64,000 nt of DNA from Solirubrobacter sp963798325 (GTDB taxonomy: Bacteria; Actinomycetota; Thermoleophilia; Solirubrobacterales; Solirubrobacteraceae): contig CAWCSS010000003.1 of assembly GCA_963798325.1 (NCBI GenBank), forward strand, positions 186,001 to 250,000, written 5' to 3'. The translations under genes were made by a program, and so were the position numbers. Of the stretch, positions 1 to 8,010 are shown piece after piece. The notes beneath the pieces were generated by a model. It had not been told where the DNA came from. It did not search any database and worked only from the letters and a program-made list of their open reading frames with translations. Position 1 is the stretch's first letter, and each line of letters opens with the position of its first letter.

Positions 1-726
1 GCGCATCGCGTCGACGGCGTCGCGGACGAGCTCCTCGACGGCGAGCTGCTCCATCGTCCACTCGAGCTCCTGCGCGTGCAGGCGCGTGAGGTCGAAGAGG
101 TCGTCGATCAGCGCGGCCAGCTGGCGCACGTGGGTGTTCATGCGCGCGGCGTACTCGCGGCGCTTTTCGTCGTCGACCACCGAGTCGTCGATCGCGGTGG
201 CCAGCAGCCCGAGCGAGGTGATCGGCGTCCGCAGGTCGTGCGAGACGGCCGCGAACAGCTCGCGGCGCATGCGCTCCTCGCGGTCCAGACGGGCGATCGT
301 GTCGTCGACCTGGCGGCCGAGGCGGGCGATCTCGTCGTCGCCGGCCAGGTTCACGCGGACGTCGCGGCGCCCCTCCCCCACCTGCGCGAGCGTCGCGCAC
401 ACGGCGTCCAGATCCGACAGCGCGCGGGTGCCGAGCCGGTGCGCGATCCACAGCACCAGCGCGGCGGCGTACGCCGTCAGCAGCGCGGTCATCAGCGCGT
501 CGTGGCTGGAGACGAACATCTTCCACACGAACAACGACACGGCGCCGGTGAGCAGCAGCGCGCCCAGCAGCGCCACCGCGCCGAACTGGCGCCGCAGCCC
601 ACCGGGACGGTGGCGCGCGATCCACTCGCCCGCGAGCACGGTCGCGATCGCCAGCGGAGCGACGATCAGCAGCGTCACCCACGCGCCGTGGCGGTCGTCG
701 AAGTGGACGAGCACCACGCCCGCCAC
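1..726 (-). CDS. Sensor histidine kinase, 3' part outside window
   Basis: This is the membrane sensor kinase partner of the OmpR-type regulator just upstream on the same strand. Four hydrophobic segments lie in the N-terminal 110 or so residues, followed by a HAMP-like linker and the HisKA box SHDLRTPI, whose His is the expected autophosphorylation site. The ATP-binding domain lies beyond base 1. GTG at 726 is the first ordinary start in this frame, but the hydrophobic stretch and the open frame continue upstream into the regulator gene. The true start may therefore overlap the regulator, use a rare codon, or be hidden by a base error. The sensed signal is unknown. Confidence 0.8.
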   Translation of the reverse strand, partial: MAGVVLVHFDDRHGAWVTLLIVAPLAIATVLAGEWIARHRPGGLRRQFGAVALLGALLLTGAVSLFVWKMFVSSHDALMTALLTAYAAALVLWIAHRLGTRALSDLDAVCATLAQVGEGRRDVRVNLAGDDEIARLGRQVDDTIARLDREERMRRELFAAVSHDLRTPITSLGLLATAIDDSVVDDEKRREYAARMNTHVRQLAALIDDLFDLTRLHAQELEWTMEQLAVEELVRDAVDAMR

Positions 727-752
727 CGCCAGCGACAGGACCAGCGCGAAGG

Positions 753-1454
753 CTAGGGCGCGAAGCGGTAGCCGACGCCCCAGACCGTCTCGATCCAGCG
801 CGGGGTCTCCGGGTCCGCCTCCAGCTTGGTCCGCAGCCGGCGGATGTGCACCGTCACCGTCGAGGTGTCCGTGTAGAACGCGTACTGCCATACGTGGTCC
901 ATCAGTTCGTCGCGGGTGAATGCCCGGCCGGGATGGCGGGCGAGGAAGAGCAGCAGGTCGAACTCGCGCTGGGTGAGCGCGATCAGCTCGCCGGAGACGT
1001 ACACCCGCCGCGAGGACGGGCTGATCTCCAAGCCGTCGAAGACCAGCGCCGGCTTCTGCTCGGCCACGGTGTCCATCCGCCGCAGCACGGCGTCGACGCG
1101 GGCGACGAGCTCGGCGGGCGAGAACGGCTTGACCACGTAGTCGTCGGCGCCGAGGCGCAGGCCGGTCACGCGGTCGGACTCCACGCCCTTGGCCGTGAGC
1201 AGGATGATCGCGCTGGAGCGGTCCGGGCGCTCGCGCACGCGGCGCATGACCTCCAGGCCGTCGACGCCGGGGAGCATCAGGTCGAGCACGATCAGGTCGG
1301 GCGAGCGCTCGGCCACGGCCGCCAGGGCGGCGTGACCGTCGACGGCGACCCGCGTCTCGTAGCCTGCGCGGCGCAGGTAGGCCGAGACGACTTCGCCGAT
1401 CGTCGGCTCGTCGTCGACGACCAGGATGGAACCACGCACGTGCACGACACTCAT
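753..1454 (-). CDS. OmpR/PhoB-family response regulator
   Basis: This 233-residue two-component transcription factor is phosphorylated by the adjacent kinase. The receiver domain (about residues 9-120) shows the acidic pair in VVDDEP, the phosphoacceptor Asp in LDLMLPG and the conserved Lys in VVKPFSP. The C-terminal winged-helix domain (about 135-232) has the typical TQREFDLLLFL and TVTVHIRRLRTKLE segments. Length and domain order are standard. It is the first gene of a regulator-kinase operon whose kinase gene begins within or directly after its 3' end. Target genes cannot be read from the sequence. Confidence 0.93.
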   Translation of the reverse strand: MSVVHVRGSILVVDDEPTIGEVVSAYLRRAGYETRVAVDGHAALAAVAERSPDLIVLDLMLPGVDGLEVMRRVRERPDRSSAIILLTAKGVESDRVTGLRLGADDYVVKPFSPAELVARVDAVLRRMDTVAEQKPALVFDGLEISPSSRRVYVSGELIALTQREFDLLLFLARHPGRAFTRDELMDHVWQYAFYTDTSTVTVHIRRLRTKLEADPETPRWIETVWGVGYRFAP

Positions 1455-1497
1455 TGTCTCAGTGCCAGAGCGCGCGGAACGCGAGTTTCGCGAATGT

Positions 1498-2259
1498 TCA
1501 CGACCGGTACTCGGGATTCGGGTGCAGCGGCTCCGACAGGTCCCACTGTCGCGTGTCGTTGCCGTAGGCCGGAATCCCGCCCGCGTCCTTGAGCATCCGC
1601 GCCAGGTGGAGCAGGTTCCAGGTCATGAAGATGGTGTTGCGCGTGGTCCACGCGTTTCGCTCCCCGCCCTCCTCGGGGTCCAGGTAGGACGGGCCGGGGC
1701 CGGCCTCGCCGTTCCAGTACGCGTCCGACTGCGGCGGGATCGTCAGGCCGATGTGCTGGAGCGCGTAGAGCACCTGCGCGCTGACGTGCTTGCCGCCGTC
1801 CTCGTTGCCGGTCGTGACCGCGCCGCCGACCTTGCCGTAGTAGGACCACTGGCCGCGGTCGTTGACGTCACCCGAGTACGCGTACAGCCGCTCGATGATC
1901 TTGCGCGTGTGCGAGGACTGGTCGCCCAGCCAGATCGGGCCCGCGATGACGATGATGTTCGCGGGCACCACCAGCTCGCGGTAGAGCGCCGGGAAGTCAT
2001 CGCGGTCATATCCCTGCTCGGTCATGTCGGGATACACGCCCGCCGGGATCTCGTGGTCGGCGGTGCGGACCTCGTCCACGCGCACGCCGACGCGCTCCAG
2101 CACGCCGCGCGCGATCGCGAGCAGCCCGTCGGTCTGGCTCGGCTCGGGCGACCGCTTGAGCGTGCCGTTGAAGACCACGGCGCGCAGGTCGGCGTAGTCG
2201 CCGGGAGCGGCATCGGCCTGCTCGTCGATGAACGTCTGGATGGGGGCGGGGATGGCCAT
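1498..2259 (-). CDS. Flavodoxin-like NAD(P)H-dependent oxidoreductase
   Basis: This 253-residue protein resembles the FMN-dependent NADPH reductase / flavodoxin-fold family. An N-terminal beta strand and phosphate loop (AVVFNGTLKRSPEPSQTDGL) would hold FMN phosphate. A second conserved segment, IIVIAGPIWLGDQSSHTRKIIER, matches the isoalloxazine-side loop of this family, and YYGKVGGAVTTGNEDGGKH matches the third. No signal peptide or membrane segment is present, so it should be cytosolic. It stands alone, 43 bp from the upstream two-component operon. The substrate is unknown; quinone or general flavin reduction is plausible. Confidence 0.85.
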   Translation of the reverse strand: MAIPAPIQTFIDEQADAAPGDYADLRAVVFNGTLKRSPEPSQTDGLLAIARGVLERVGVRVDEVRTADHEIPAGVYPDMTEQGYDRDDFPALYRELVVPANIIVIAGPIWLGDQSSHTRKIIERLYAYSGDVNDRGQWSYYGKVGGAVTTGNEDGGKHVSAQVLYALQHIGLTIPPQSDAYWNGEAGPGPSYLDPEEGGERNAWTTRNTIFMTWNLLHLARMLKDAGGIPAYGNDTRQWDLSEPLHPNPEYRS

Positions 2260-2519
2260 GCGACCACCGTCTCACGAGACGCCGCCGCGTTACGTGTTCG
2301 GCCGACACGTCTCCCCCATCGGCGAGCGACGCGCTGCCGCTACCCGGCGCCGTGACGGTGAACGCCGGGCGCTCCGGGCGCGACGCGCCCGAGCTCAGGC
2401 GGCGGCGGGCTGACCACCGCGCGAACACGAGCAGCCCGGCCGGCAGGCCGCGCTGCGGGTGCGCGAGCCTGCGCCCAGCGGTCATGTGAAGCCAACGCCG
2501 AACGCGTAACGTCGGGCTC
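2260..2519. other. Intergenic region without a supported gene
   Basis: This divergent spacer separates the flavodoxin-like gene from a small gene on the plus strand. Short open frames here have no recognisable protein and look like chance GC-rich reading. The segment GCGTAACGT some 10-20 bp before the downstream ATG could be a -10 element for a nearly leaderless transcript, but no convincing -35 is visible. Confidence 0.4.
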
Positions 2520-2723
2520 ATGCCGCGGCCCTTCAGCGAGGGATCACCCGTCGTGATCCACTTCCTCGGCGTCCGCGAGACTGGGGTCGTCGAGCGCGTC
2601 GAGGACGCCGGGCGGACCCTGCTGGTGGTCACCGAGACCGACGAGCTCCTGCGCTTCCATCTGACCGCGACGGCCCAGTTCATCACCACTGATCGTTCCG
2701 CGCGCCTGACCCATCCGCCTTAG
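2520..2723 (+). CDS. Small conserved-type protein of unknown function (67 aa)
   Basis: I do not recognise a named family. The 67-residue protein alternates hydrophobic and charged residues (VVIHFLGVRETGVVERVEDAG, LLVVTETDELLRFHL), which suggests a small all-beta fold of the SH3 or OB kind rather than a membrane protein. It lies just 10 bp before the CDF transporter gene on the same strand, so co-transcription is likely. It may serve as an accessory or regulatory factor, but that is inference. A short TAACGT box precedes its ATG closely, so the message may be almost leaderless. Confidence 0.6.
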   Translation: MPRPFSEGSPVVIHFLGVRETGVVERVEDAGRTLLVVTETDELLRFHLTATAQFITTDRSARLTHPP

Positions 2724-2733
2724 TGTGTAGCCG

Positions 2734-4104
2734 ATGACGGCGGACGCTAAGGGCCAGTCGCGGACCGCCCTGGTCTCGATCGCGGCCGCCGCCGTGCTGG
2801 TGGTGCTCAAGCTCGGGACCGGCATCGTCACCGGCAGCCTCGGCCTGATCTCGGCGGGGATCGAGTCCTCCGGAGACGTGGTCGCCGCGATCCTCACCTT
2901 CCTGGCGATCCGCCTCGGCGGGCGCCCGGCGGACGAGGACCACCACTACGGGCACCGGCGGGCGGAGAACCTCGGCGCGCTCGGCGAGGCCGCCATCCTG
3001 ATCGGCGGCGGCGTGTTCATCGTCACCGAGGCGATCGGCCGGCTGGCCAGCGGCGAGCAGACCGTCGACACCGGCTGGTACGTGTTCGTGGTGGTCGCGA
3101 TCGCGCTGATGATCGACCTCTCGCGGATCGTCATCTCGGTCCGCACCGCCCGTCGGTACAAGTCCGCGGCGCTGCGCTCCAACGCGTTCCACTTCGCCGG
3201 CGACATGGCGGGATCGCTGGCCGTCCTGGCCGGGCTGGCCGCCGTCGCCGCGGGCGTCGAGGCGGGCGACGCGATCGCCGCCCTGGTCGTGGCCGGCATC
3301 ATCTTCACCGCCGCCGGCCGGCTGCTCTACGAGAACGCGCGCGTGCTGATGGACACCGCTCCCGCCGACGCGCAGGCCCGCGCCGAGCAGGCGATCAACA
3401 GCCTCGGCGAGGGGATCGAGCTGCGCCGCCTGCGCCTGCGCGAGTCCGGCGGGCACTACTTCGCCGACGCGGTGGTCGCCGTCCCGCCCGGCCAGGCGAT
3501 CGTCGAGGGCCACGGCACCGCCGACGCGATCGAGGCCGCCGTCCGCGACGCGCTCCCGGACTCCGACGTCCTCGTCCACCTCGAGCCGCGTGACCACGAC
3601 CTCGACCTGCGTGACCGCGCTCTCGCCGCCGCCCTCGCCGAACCGCTCGTCCGCGAAGCCCACGACATCACGATCTACGAGCACAACGGCCGCGTCAGCG
3701 TCTCGCTGCACCTGAAGATGGCGCCGGAGGTCGCGCTCGGCGAGGCCCACGACGTGGCCGAGCGCGTGGAGGCCGCGCTGCGCGAGGAGCCCGACGTCGA
3801 GGACGTCCACACCCACCTCGAACCGCTCGAGCAACCCGTCGCCGCCCGCGCCGCCGATGACACCGCCGCGGCCGACGAGCACCAGCGCCGCCGGATCACC
3901 GAGCTCGCGCTCGCCCGCACCGGCCACCCACCCAGCGAACTGCGCCTGCTCCACGCCGCCGGCGGCCTCGTCGTCTTCGTCTCGGTCATCGTCCCGCCCG
4001 ACATCACGCTCCCGGACGCGCACGAATGCGCCAGCCGCCTCGAGGACGAGATCCGCGCCGGTCAGCCGCACATGCAGGACGTCGTCGTCCACACCGAGCC
4101 CTGA
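2734..4104 (+). CDS. Cation diffusion facilitator family metal exporter
   Basis: This 456-residue protein belongs to the CDF (cation efflux) family, which exchanges divalent metals for protons across the cytoplasmic membrane. The N-terminal 205 residues carry the predicted membrane helices. The metal-site signature in TM2 reads ESSGD rather than the usual HSxxD, followed by HHYGHRRAEN; TM5 reads FHFAGD and keeps the His and Asp spaced four apart. After the membrane part come about 250 residues with at least two ZT-dimer-like cytosolic modules (around LHLKMAPEVALGEAHDVAERV) and possibly a third. That is longer than the usual 300-residue CDF. The metal cannot be told from sequence alone. Confidence 0.92.
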   Translation: MTADAKGQSRTALVSIAAAAVLVVLKLGTGIVTGSLGLISAGIESSGDVVAAILTFLAIRLGGRPADEDHHYGHRRAENLGALGEAAILIGGGVFIVTEAIGRLASGEQTVDTGWYVFVVVAIALMIDLSRIVISVRTARRYKSAALRSNAFHFAGDMAGSLAVLAGLAAVAAGVEAGDAIAALVVAGIIFTAAGRLLYENARVLMDTAPADAQARAEQAINSLGEGIELRRLRLRESGGHYFADAVVAVPPGQAIVEGHGTADAIEAAVRDALPDSDVLVHLEPRDHDLDLRDRALAAALAEPLVREAHDITIYEHNGRVSVSLHLKMAPEVALGEAHDVAERVEAALREEPDVEDVHTHLEPLEQPVAARAADDTAAADEHQRRRITELALARTGHPPSELRLLHAAGGLVVFVSVIVPPDITLPDAHECASRLEDEIRAGQPHMQDVVVHTEP

Positions 4105-4145
4105 CGGAGCCGGGCCGCGGGTCTCCGCCCTCTAGCATCGAGGCG

Positions 4146-4502
4146 ATGGCCGACGCACGCCCCGCACTGCTCGAGTTGCACCGCCGGCTGCTCGACGCCC
4201 AGCGGCGGCAGACCGAGCGCGTCAGCGGCCGCATGAGCGCCGGCGAACTGTTGCAGGCGGCGGCCGAGGATCTGCGCTTCGACTGGCTCAAGGAGCTGTC
4301 GGCGCTGATCTCCGCGCTCGATCACGCGCGGGCCGAGGGCGACGAGGCGGCTGTCGAGGCGCTGCTCGGGCGGGCGCGCGCGCTGCTCGCTCCGCCCGAT
4401 CCGGAGTCGCCGTTCGGCAAGCGCTATCTGCAGGCGCTGCAGGATCACCCCGATGTCGTCCTCGCGCACCGGGATGTAACGGCCGCACTCGGCCGCGGGT
4501 GA
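4146..4502 (+). CDS. Hypothetical helical protein (118 aa)
   Basis: The function is not recognised. The protein appears fully helical and charged, with no signal peptide, cysteines or membrane segment (for example LLELHRRLLDAQRRQTERVSGRMSAGELLQ, shown here only to indicate the heptad-like pattern of the first 50 residues). The ATG at 4146 was chosen because the protein begins there with a compact helical domain, while the upstream frame overlaps the CDF stop region. It ends one base before the stop of the convergent sigma-factor gene, so the two 3' ends touch. Confidence 0.6.
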   Translation: MADARPALLELHRRLLDAQRRQTERVSGRMSAGELLQAAAEDLRFDWLKELSALISALDHARAEGDEAAVEALLGRARALLAPPDPESPFGKRYLQALQDHPDVVLAHRDVTAALGRG

Positions 4503-4503
4503 C

Positions 4504-5298
4504 TCAGTTCGACGTGGTGGTTCCCGCGAGCGCGCTGAGCGTGGCGATCGAGCGACGGATCAGCCGCGAGACGTGCATCTGGGAGACGCCGAGGCGCTCA
4601 CCGATCTCGGCCTGGGTCATGTCCTCCTGGAAACGCAGGCGCAGGATCTCGCGCTCGCGGTCGTCGAGGTGGGACATCAGGCGCTGGACGGTGACGTCGT
4701 CCTCGACGCGGGAGAGCTCGCGGTCGTTGACGGCGAAGCGGGCGCCGATCGTCGTCTCGCCGTCCTCCTCGCCGCCGGACGGGCGGTCGAGCGAGACGCC
4801 GTAGCGGGCGGTCGCGGCCACGCGGGCCTCGAGGACGTCCTCGACGGACGCGCCGACGCGCCCGGCGAGCTCCGCCGCGGTCGGCGGGCGGCCAAGTGTG
4901 GACTCGAGCTCCTCGGTCGCGCGGCCGACCTTCATCGAGAGCTCCTGGAGCTCACGCGGGACGCGCACGGCCCAGCTCTTGTCGCGGAAGTAGCGCTTGA
5001 TCTCGCCGAGGATGGTCGGCGTGGCGAACGAGGTGAAGGCGATGCCCCGGGCCGGGTCGTAGCGGTCGATGGCCTTCAGCAGGCCGATCGAGGCGACCTG
5101 CAGGACGTCCTCGGCATGCGCGTGGTCGCGGCCATAGCGGCGGGCGAGATGACGGGCGAGCGGGATGAAGCGCTCCACCAGCGCGTCGCGTGCCGAAAGG
5201 TCCCCTTCGCCGTGATAGCGCAGGAACAGGCGCTGGTCGTGCAGCGCGCGCGCTCGCGGCGTGGCGTCAACGATGTCGTTCTCGGTCAGAGTCAGCAT
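4504..5298 (-). CDS. SigB/SigF-type RNA polymerase sigma factor
   Basis: This 264-residue group 3 sigma-70 factor is of the general-stress/SigF type. Region 2 contains RFIPLARHLARRYGRD and the core-binding and -10-recognising segment FTSFATPTILGEIKRYFRDKSW. Region 3 follows (LQELSMKVGRATEEL, with GRPPTAAELAGRVG). Region 4 ends with MTQAEIGERLGVSQMHVSRLIRRS, the helix-turn-helix for the -35 element. The ATG at 5298 gives the normal family length. No anti-sigma (RsbW-like) or anti-anti-sigma gene is adjacent, which is unusual for this class. Its regulon probably covers stress genes, but that is inference. Confidence 0.93.
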   Translation of the reverse strand: MLTLTENDIVDATPRARALHDQRLFLRYHGEGDLSARDALVERFIPLARHLARRYGRDHAHAEDVLQVASIGLLKAIDRYDPARGIAFTSFATPTILGEIKRYFRDKSWAVRVPRELQELSMKVGRATEELESTLGRPPTAAELAGRVGASVEDVLEARVAATARYGVSLDRPSGGEEDGETTIGARFAVNDRELSRVEDDVTVQRLMSHLDDREREILRLRFQEDMTQAEIGERLGVSQMHVSRLIRRSIATLSALAGTTTSN

Positions 5299-5389
5299 GG
5301 GGCTCCGGTTCTGTCCCCGCATCCGCCATCGCATAAACCCAAACCTGGACCGATGTTCCCGGATCCGATACCGGGGGTAGTCCGGCTGC
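5299..5389. promoter_or_regulatory. Divergent promoter region, possible SigF-type element
   Basis: This 91-bp spacer feeds the sigma-factor gene and the RHH-GAF gene. On the plus strand GTTC, 14 bases, then GGGGGTAG resembles the GTTT-N13/15-GGGTAT pattern recognised by SigB/SigF-type factors, which would fit an alternative sigma factor controlling its neighbour. The match is partial and unproven. Confidence 0.3.
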
Positions 5390-6088
5390 GTGCCGATGCG
5401 AGCCACCACCGTGCGCTTCAGCGACGACCTCTGGGAGTTGCTCGAGGCCGAGGCGGCCGCACAGGGCATCAGCGCGGCGCAGTTCGTCCGCGACGCGACG
5501 CTGATGCGGCTGGGGACGCTCAGCGGCCGCCGCGGCGATCTCGACGGGGCGCTGATGATCGAGGAGCTCGCCGCGGGCGCGTTGCGCCACCGCTTCTCGG
5601 GACCCGACAGCGAGCGGCTCGCCGAGCTGCGACGCACCGGGCTGCTCGACTCGCCTCCGGAACCGGCCTACGACCGCATCACCGAGCTCGCCACCCGGCT
5701 GCTCGAGGTGCCCGTCGCGCTGATCTCGCTCGTCGATGAGGACCGCCAGTTCTTCAAGAGCTGCGTCGGCCTCGGCGAGCCGTGGCACACCGCGCGCGAG
5801 ACACCGCTGTCGCACTCCTTCTGCCGCTACGCGCTGGACGCCGACGGCCCGCTGGTGATCGACGACGCGCGCGTGCACCCGCTCGTGCGCACGAACCTCG
5901 CGATCCGCGACCTCGACGTGATCGCCTACGCGGGCGTGCCGCTGATCACCGCCGACGGGCACACGCTGGGCACGCTGTGCGCGATCGACCATCGGCCCCG
6001 GCGGTGGACCACGGAACAGATCGACACGCTGAGCGTGCTCGCCGCCTCGGTCGTGAGCGAGATCCAGCTCGCGCTCACGTCGAGCTGA
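5390..6088 (+). CDS. RHH-like domain fused to GAF sensor domain
   Basis: This 232-residue cytosolic protein has two parts. Residues 3-50 (RATTVRFSDDLWELLEAEAA, then AAQFVRDATLMRL) look like a ribbon-helix-helix DNA-binding domain. Residues 75-230 form a GAF domain of the type that begins RLAELRRTGLLDSPPEPAYD and contains VALISLVDEDRQFFKS and the Cys-Arg pair in SHSFCRYAL; such GAF domains often open signalling proteins. No kinase, cyclase or output domain follows, so the RHH part may itself be the output. It is transcribed divergently from the sigma-factor gene. The ligand is unknown. Confidence 0.82.
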   Translation: MPMRATTVRFSDDLWELLEAEAAAQGISAAQFVRDATLMRLGTLSGRRGDLDGALMIEELAAGALRHRFSGPDSERLAELRRTGLLDSPPEPAYDRITELATRLLEVPVALISLVDEDRQFFKSCVGLGEPWHTARETPLSHSFCRYALDADGPLVIDDARVHPLVRTNLAIRDLDVIAYAGVPLITADGHTLGTLCAIDHRPRRWTTEQIDTLSVLAASVVSEIQLALTSS

Positions 6089-6252
6089 CGACGACCTTCC
6101 CGCGCATGTTCGGGTGGTACTCGCGGACGTACCTGCACGTGCCCGGGCGGTCATCGAAGTCCTCGATCACCGGAGACTGACGCCGGCCGCCCAAGCGCGG
6201 GTCAACGGGTGGCCGGAACGCTGACATCTGGTTAGACTCGCCGCGAGGAGAG

Positions 6253-8010
6253 ATGCTCGGCTGGGTCCGTTCCGACGACGCGAGCTCTGCGGTCGCGTGG
6301 GACCGGGAACGGCGCCTGCGCGCGCAGGCGCTGCGGCGGGTGGCGTTGCCCGAGCACAGCGTCGTGCCCTGGGTCGGGCTGTGGGTGATCGTGGCGCTGG
6401 CGCAGTTCGGCGCACTCGTCCCGGTGCTGTTCCAGCGCACCGGCTCGCTCGGCAGCAACGAGGTCTTCAGCCTGATCGGCGGCTCGTTCGCGGCCTGCGG
6501 GCTGATCGCGTGGCGCCGGCGCCCGGACAGCCTCAGCGGGCCGCTGATGGTCGCCGTCGGCCTGCTCTCGTTCGTCAACCCGTTGCTCAGCCAGGTCCAC
6601 GTCTCTGTCTCGCTGACGCTCGCCCACCTGTTCGCCGACGCGTGGGTGGTGATCTTCATCCTGCTGCTGCTGACGTTCCAGTCCGGTGGCCGGCTGCGGT
6701 CGCGCGGTGACCGGCGACTGGTCGCGCTGAGCGCGATCCCGCTGATCGTGCTGCAGCTGATCTTCATGCAGTTCTCCGCCGAGGACGGGAACCTGTTGCT
6801 GGTCTCGGACAACGCGGACGTCGCTGACGCCATCGACAAGCTGCAGCGGATCTCGATCGCGTTGGTGTGCGTCGCCGTCGGCGCCATGATCGGATTGCGC
6901 TGGGCCGCCGCCACCGGGCCGGGGCGCAGAGCGCTGCTGCCGAGCATCGCCGGCGCCGCCTGCCTGCTGCTGTTCGCGGCGTTGCTGGTCAACGATCTCG
7001 TCACCGGCTCGCGTTCGTCGGCGCTGCTGTGGATCGCGGCGTGCTCGCTGGTCAGCGTGCCGCTGGCGTTCCTGTTCGGGCTGCTGCGCTCGCGGCTGGC
7101 GCGGGCCGAGCTCGCCCACCTGTTCCGCGACCTGCCGGCGATGCGCGGGCCGACGCTTGAGGCCGCGCTCGCGCGCGCGGTCGGCGACCCCGGGCTCGTC
7201 CTCGTCCAGGACGGCCGCCCCGAACCGGCGCCCAACAAGAGCGTGTCGCGGATCACACGCGACGGAGAGGACGTCGCGTGGCTGGTCTACGACGCCTCGC
7301 TCGACGACGATCCCGACCTCATCGACGCGGTGCGCGCCGCGGCCGGCATCGCGCTCGAGAACGAGTATCTGCAGACGCAGACGCGCGAGCGCACGGCCGA
7401 GCTGCGCGCGTCGCGTGAGCGGCTCGTGGCCGCGGGCGACGCCGAGCGCCGGCGCCTGGAGCGCAACCTGCACGACGGCGCGCAGCAGCGCCTGGTCGGC
7501 ATCGCGTTGCAGCTGCGGCTGATCGAGCGCCGGATCGAGAGCGACCCCGCGTCGGCGGCACAGCTGGTGAACACGGCGAGCGACGAGCTCGCCCATTCGC
7601 TCACGGAGCTGCGTGAGCTCGCCCGCGGCATCCACCCTGCGGTGCTCAACCACGGGCTCGACGCCGCGCTGGAATCGCTCGCGTCGCGGTCGACGATCCC
7701 GACGAGCGTCTCGGTCATCCTCCCCGCCCGCCTGCCGGAGCCGATCGAGCTGGCCGCGTACTTCGTCGCCTCCGAGGCGCTGGCCAACGTCGCCAAGTAC
7801 GCCGAGGCCAACCGAGCCGGCGTTCGCGTCTGGCGCACCGGCACGGGCGCCGTCATCGAGATCTCCGATGACGGCGCCGGTGGAGCGGACCCGGACGCGG
7901 GGTCGGGGCTGCGCGGCCTGGCCGATCGCGTCGAGGCCCTGGAGGGCCGGCTGCGCGTGGTCAGCCCGCCCGGCGAGGGCACACGGGTGACCGCCGAGTT
8001 CCCCTGTTAG
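6253..8010 (+). CDS. NarL-type membrane sensor histidine kinase
   Basis: This 585-residue kinase belongs to the HisKA_3 family, which pairs with LuxR-type regulators. About eight hydrophobic segments fill residues 35-290. A short cytosolic GAF-like region follows, then the dimerisation/phosphoacceptor box ERRRLERNLHDGAQQRL (His near residue 409). The HATPase_c domain shows the N-box EALANVAKY and the glycine loops DDGAGGADPDAGSGLRGL. The partner is probably the LuxR-type regulator 1.2 kb downstream. The 3' end overlaps the convergent protease gene by four bases. The seven-to-eight-helix sensor resembles no ligand-binding domain I can name. Confidence 0.92.
   Translation: MLGWVRSDDASSAVAWDRERRLRAQALRRVALPEHSVVPWVGLWVIVALAQFGALVPVLFQRTGSLGSNEVFSLIGGSFAACGLIAWRRRPDSLSGPLMVAVGLLSFVNPLLSQVHVSVSLTLAHLFADAWVVIFILLLLTFQSGGRLRSRGDRRLVALSAIPLIVLQLIFMQFSAEDGNLLLVSDNADVADAIDKLQRISIALVCVAVGAMIGLRWAAATGPGRRALLPSIAGAACLLLFAALLVNDLVTGSRSSALLWIAACSLVSVPLAFLFGLLRSRLARAELAHLFRDLPAMRGPTLEAALARAVGDPGLVLVQDGRPEPAPNKSVSRITRDGEDVAWLVYDASLDDDPDLIDAVRAAAGIALENEYLQTQTRERTAELRASRERLVAAGDAERRRLERNLHDGAQQRLVGIALQLRLIERRIESDPASAAQLVNTASDELAHSLTELRELARGIHPAVLNHGLDAALESLASRSTIPTSVSVILPARLPEPIELAAYFVASEALANVAKYAEANRAGVRVWRTGTGAVIEISDDGAGGADPDAGSGLRGLADRVEALEGRLRVVSPPGEGTRVTAEFPC

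Noticed and set aside
2683..4092. A 469-residue open frame on the minus strand opposite the CDF gene
   Set aside because: The composition is Asp/Gly/Arg-rich without hydrophobic core, whereas the plus frame gives a full CDF protein.
6075..6180. Minus-strand tail ending NMRGKVVVSS, reminiscent of an MDR dehydrogenase C-terminus
   Set aside because: It is only about 35 residues, has no upstream domain in frame and could be chance; a gene remnant cannot be supported.
6232..7653. A 473-residue minus-strand frame opposite the histidine kinase gene
   Set aside because: The plus strand encodes a complete kinase with all motifs; the minus frame is Gln/Arg/Asp-rich and featureless.
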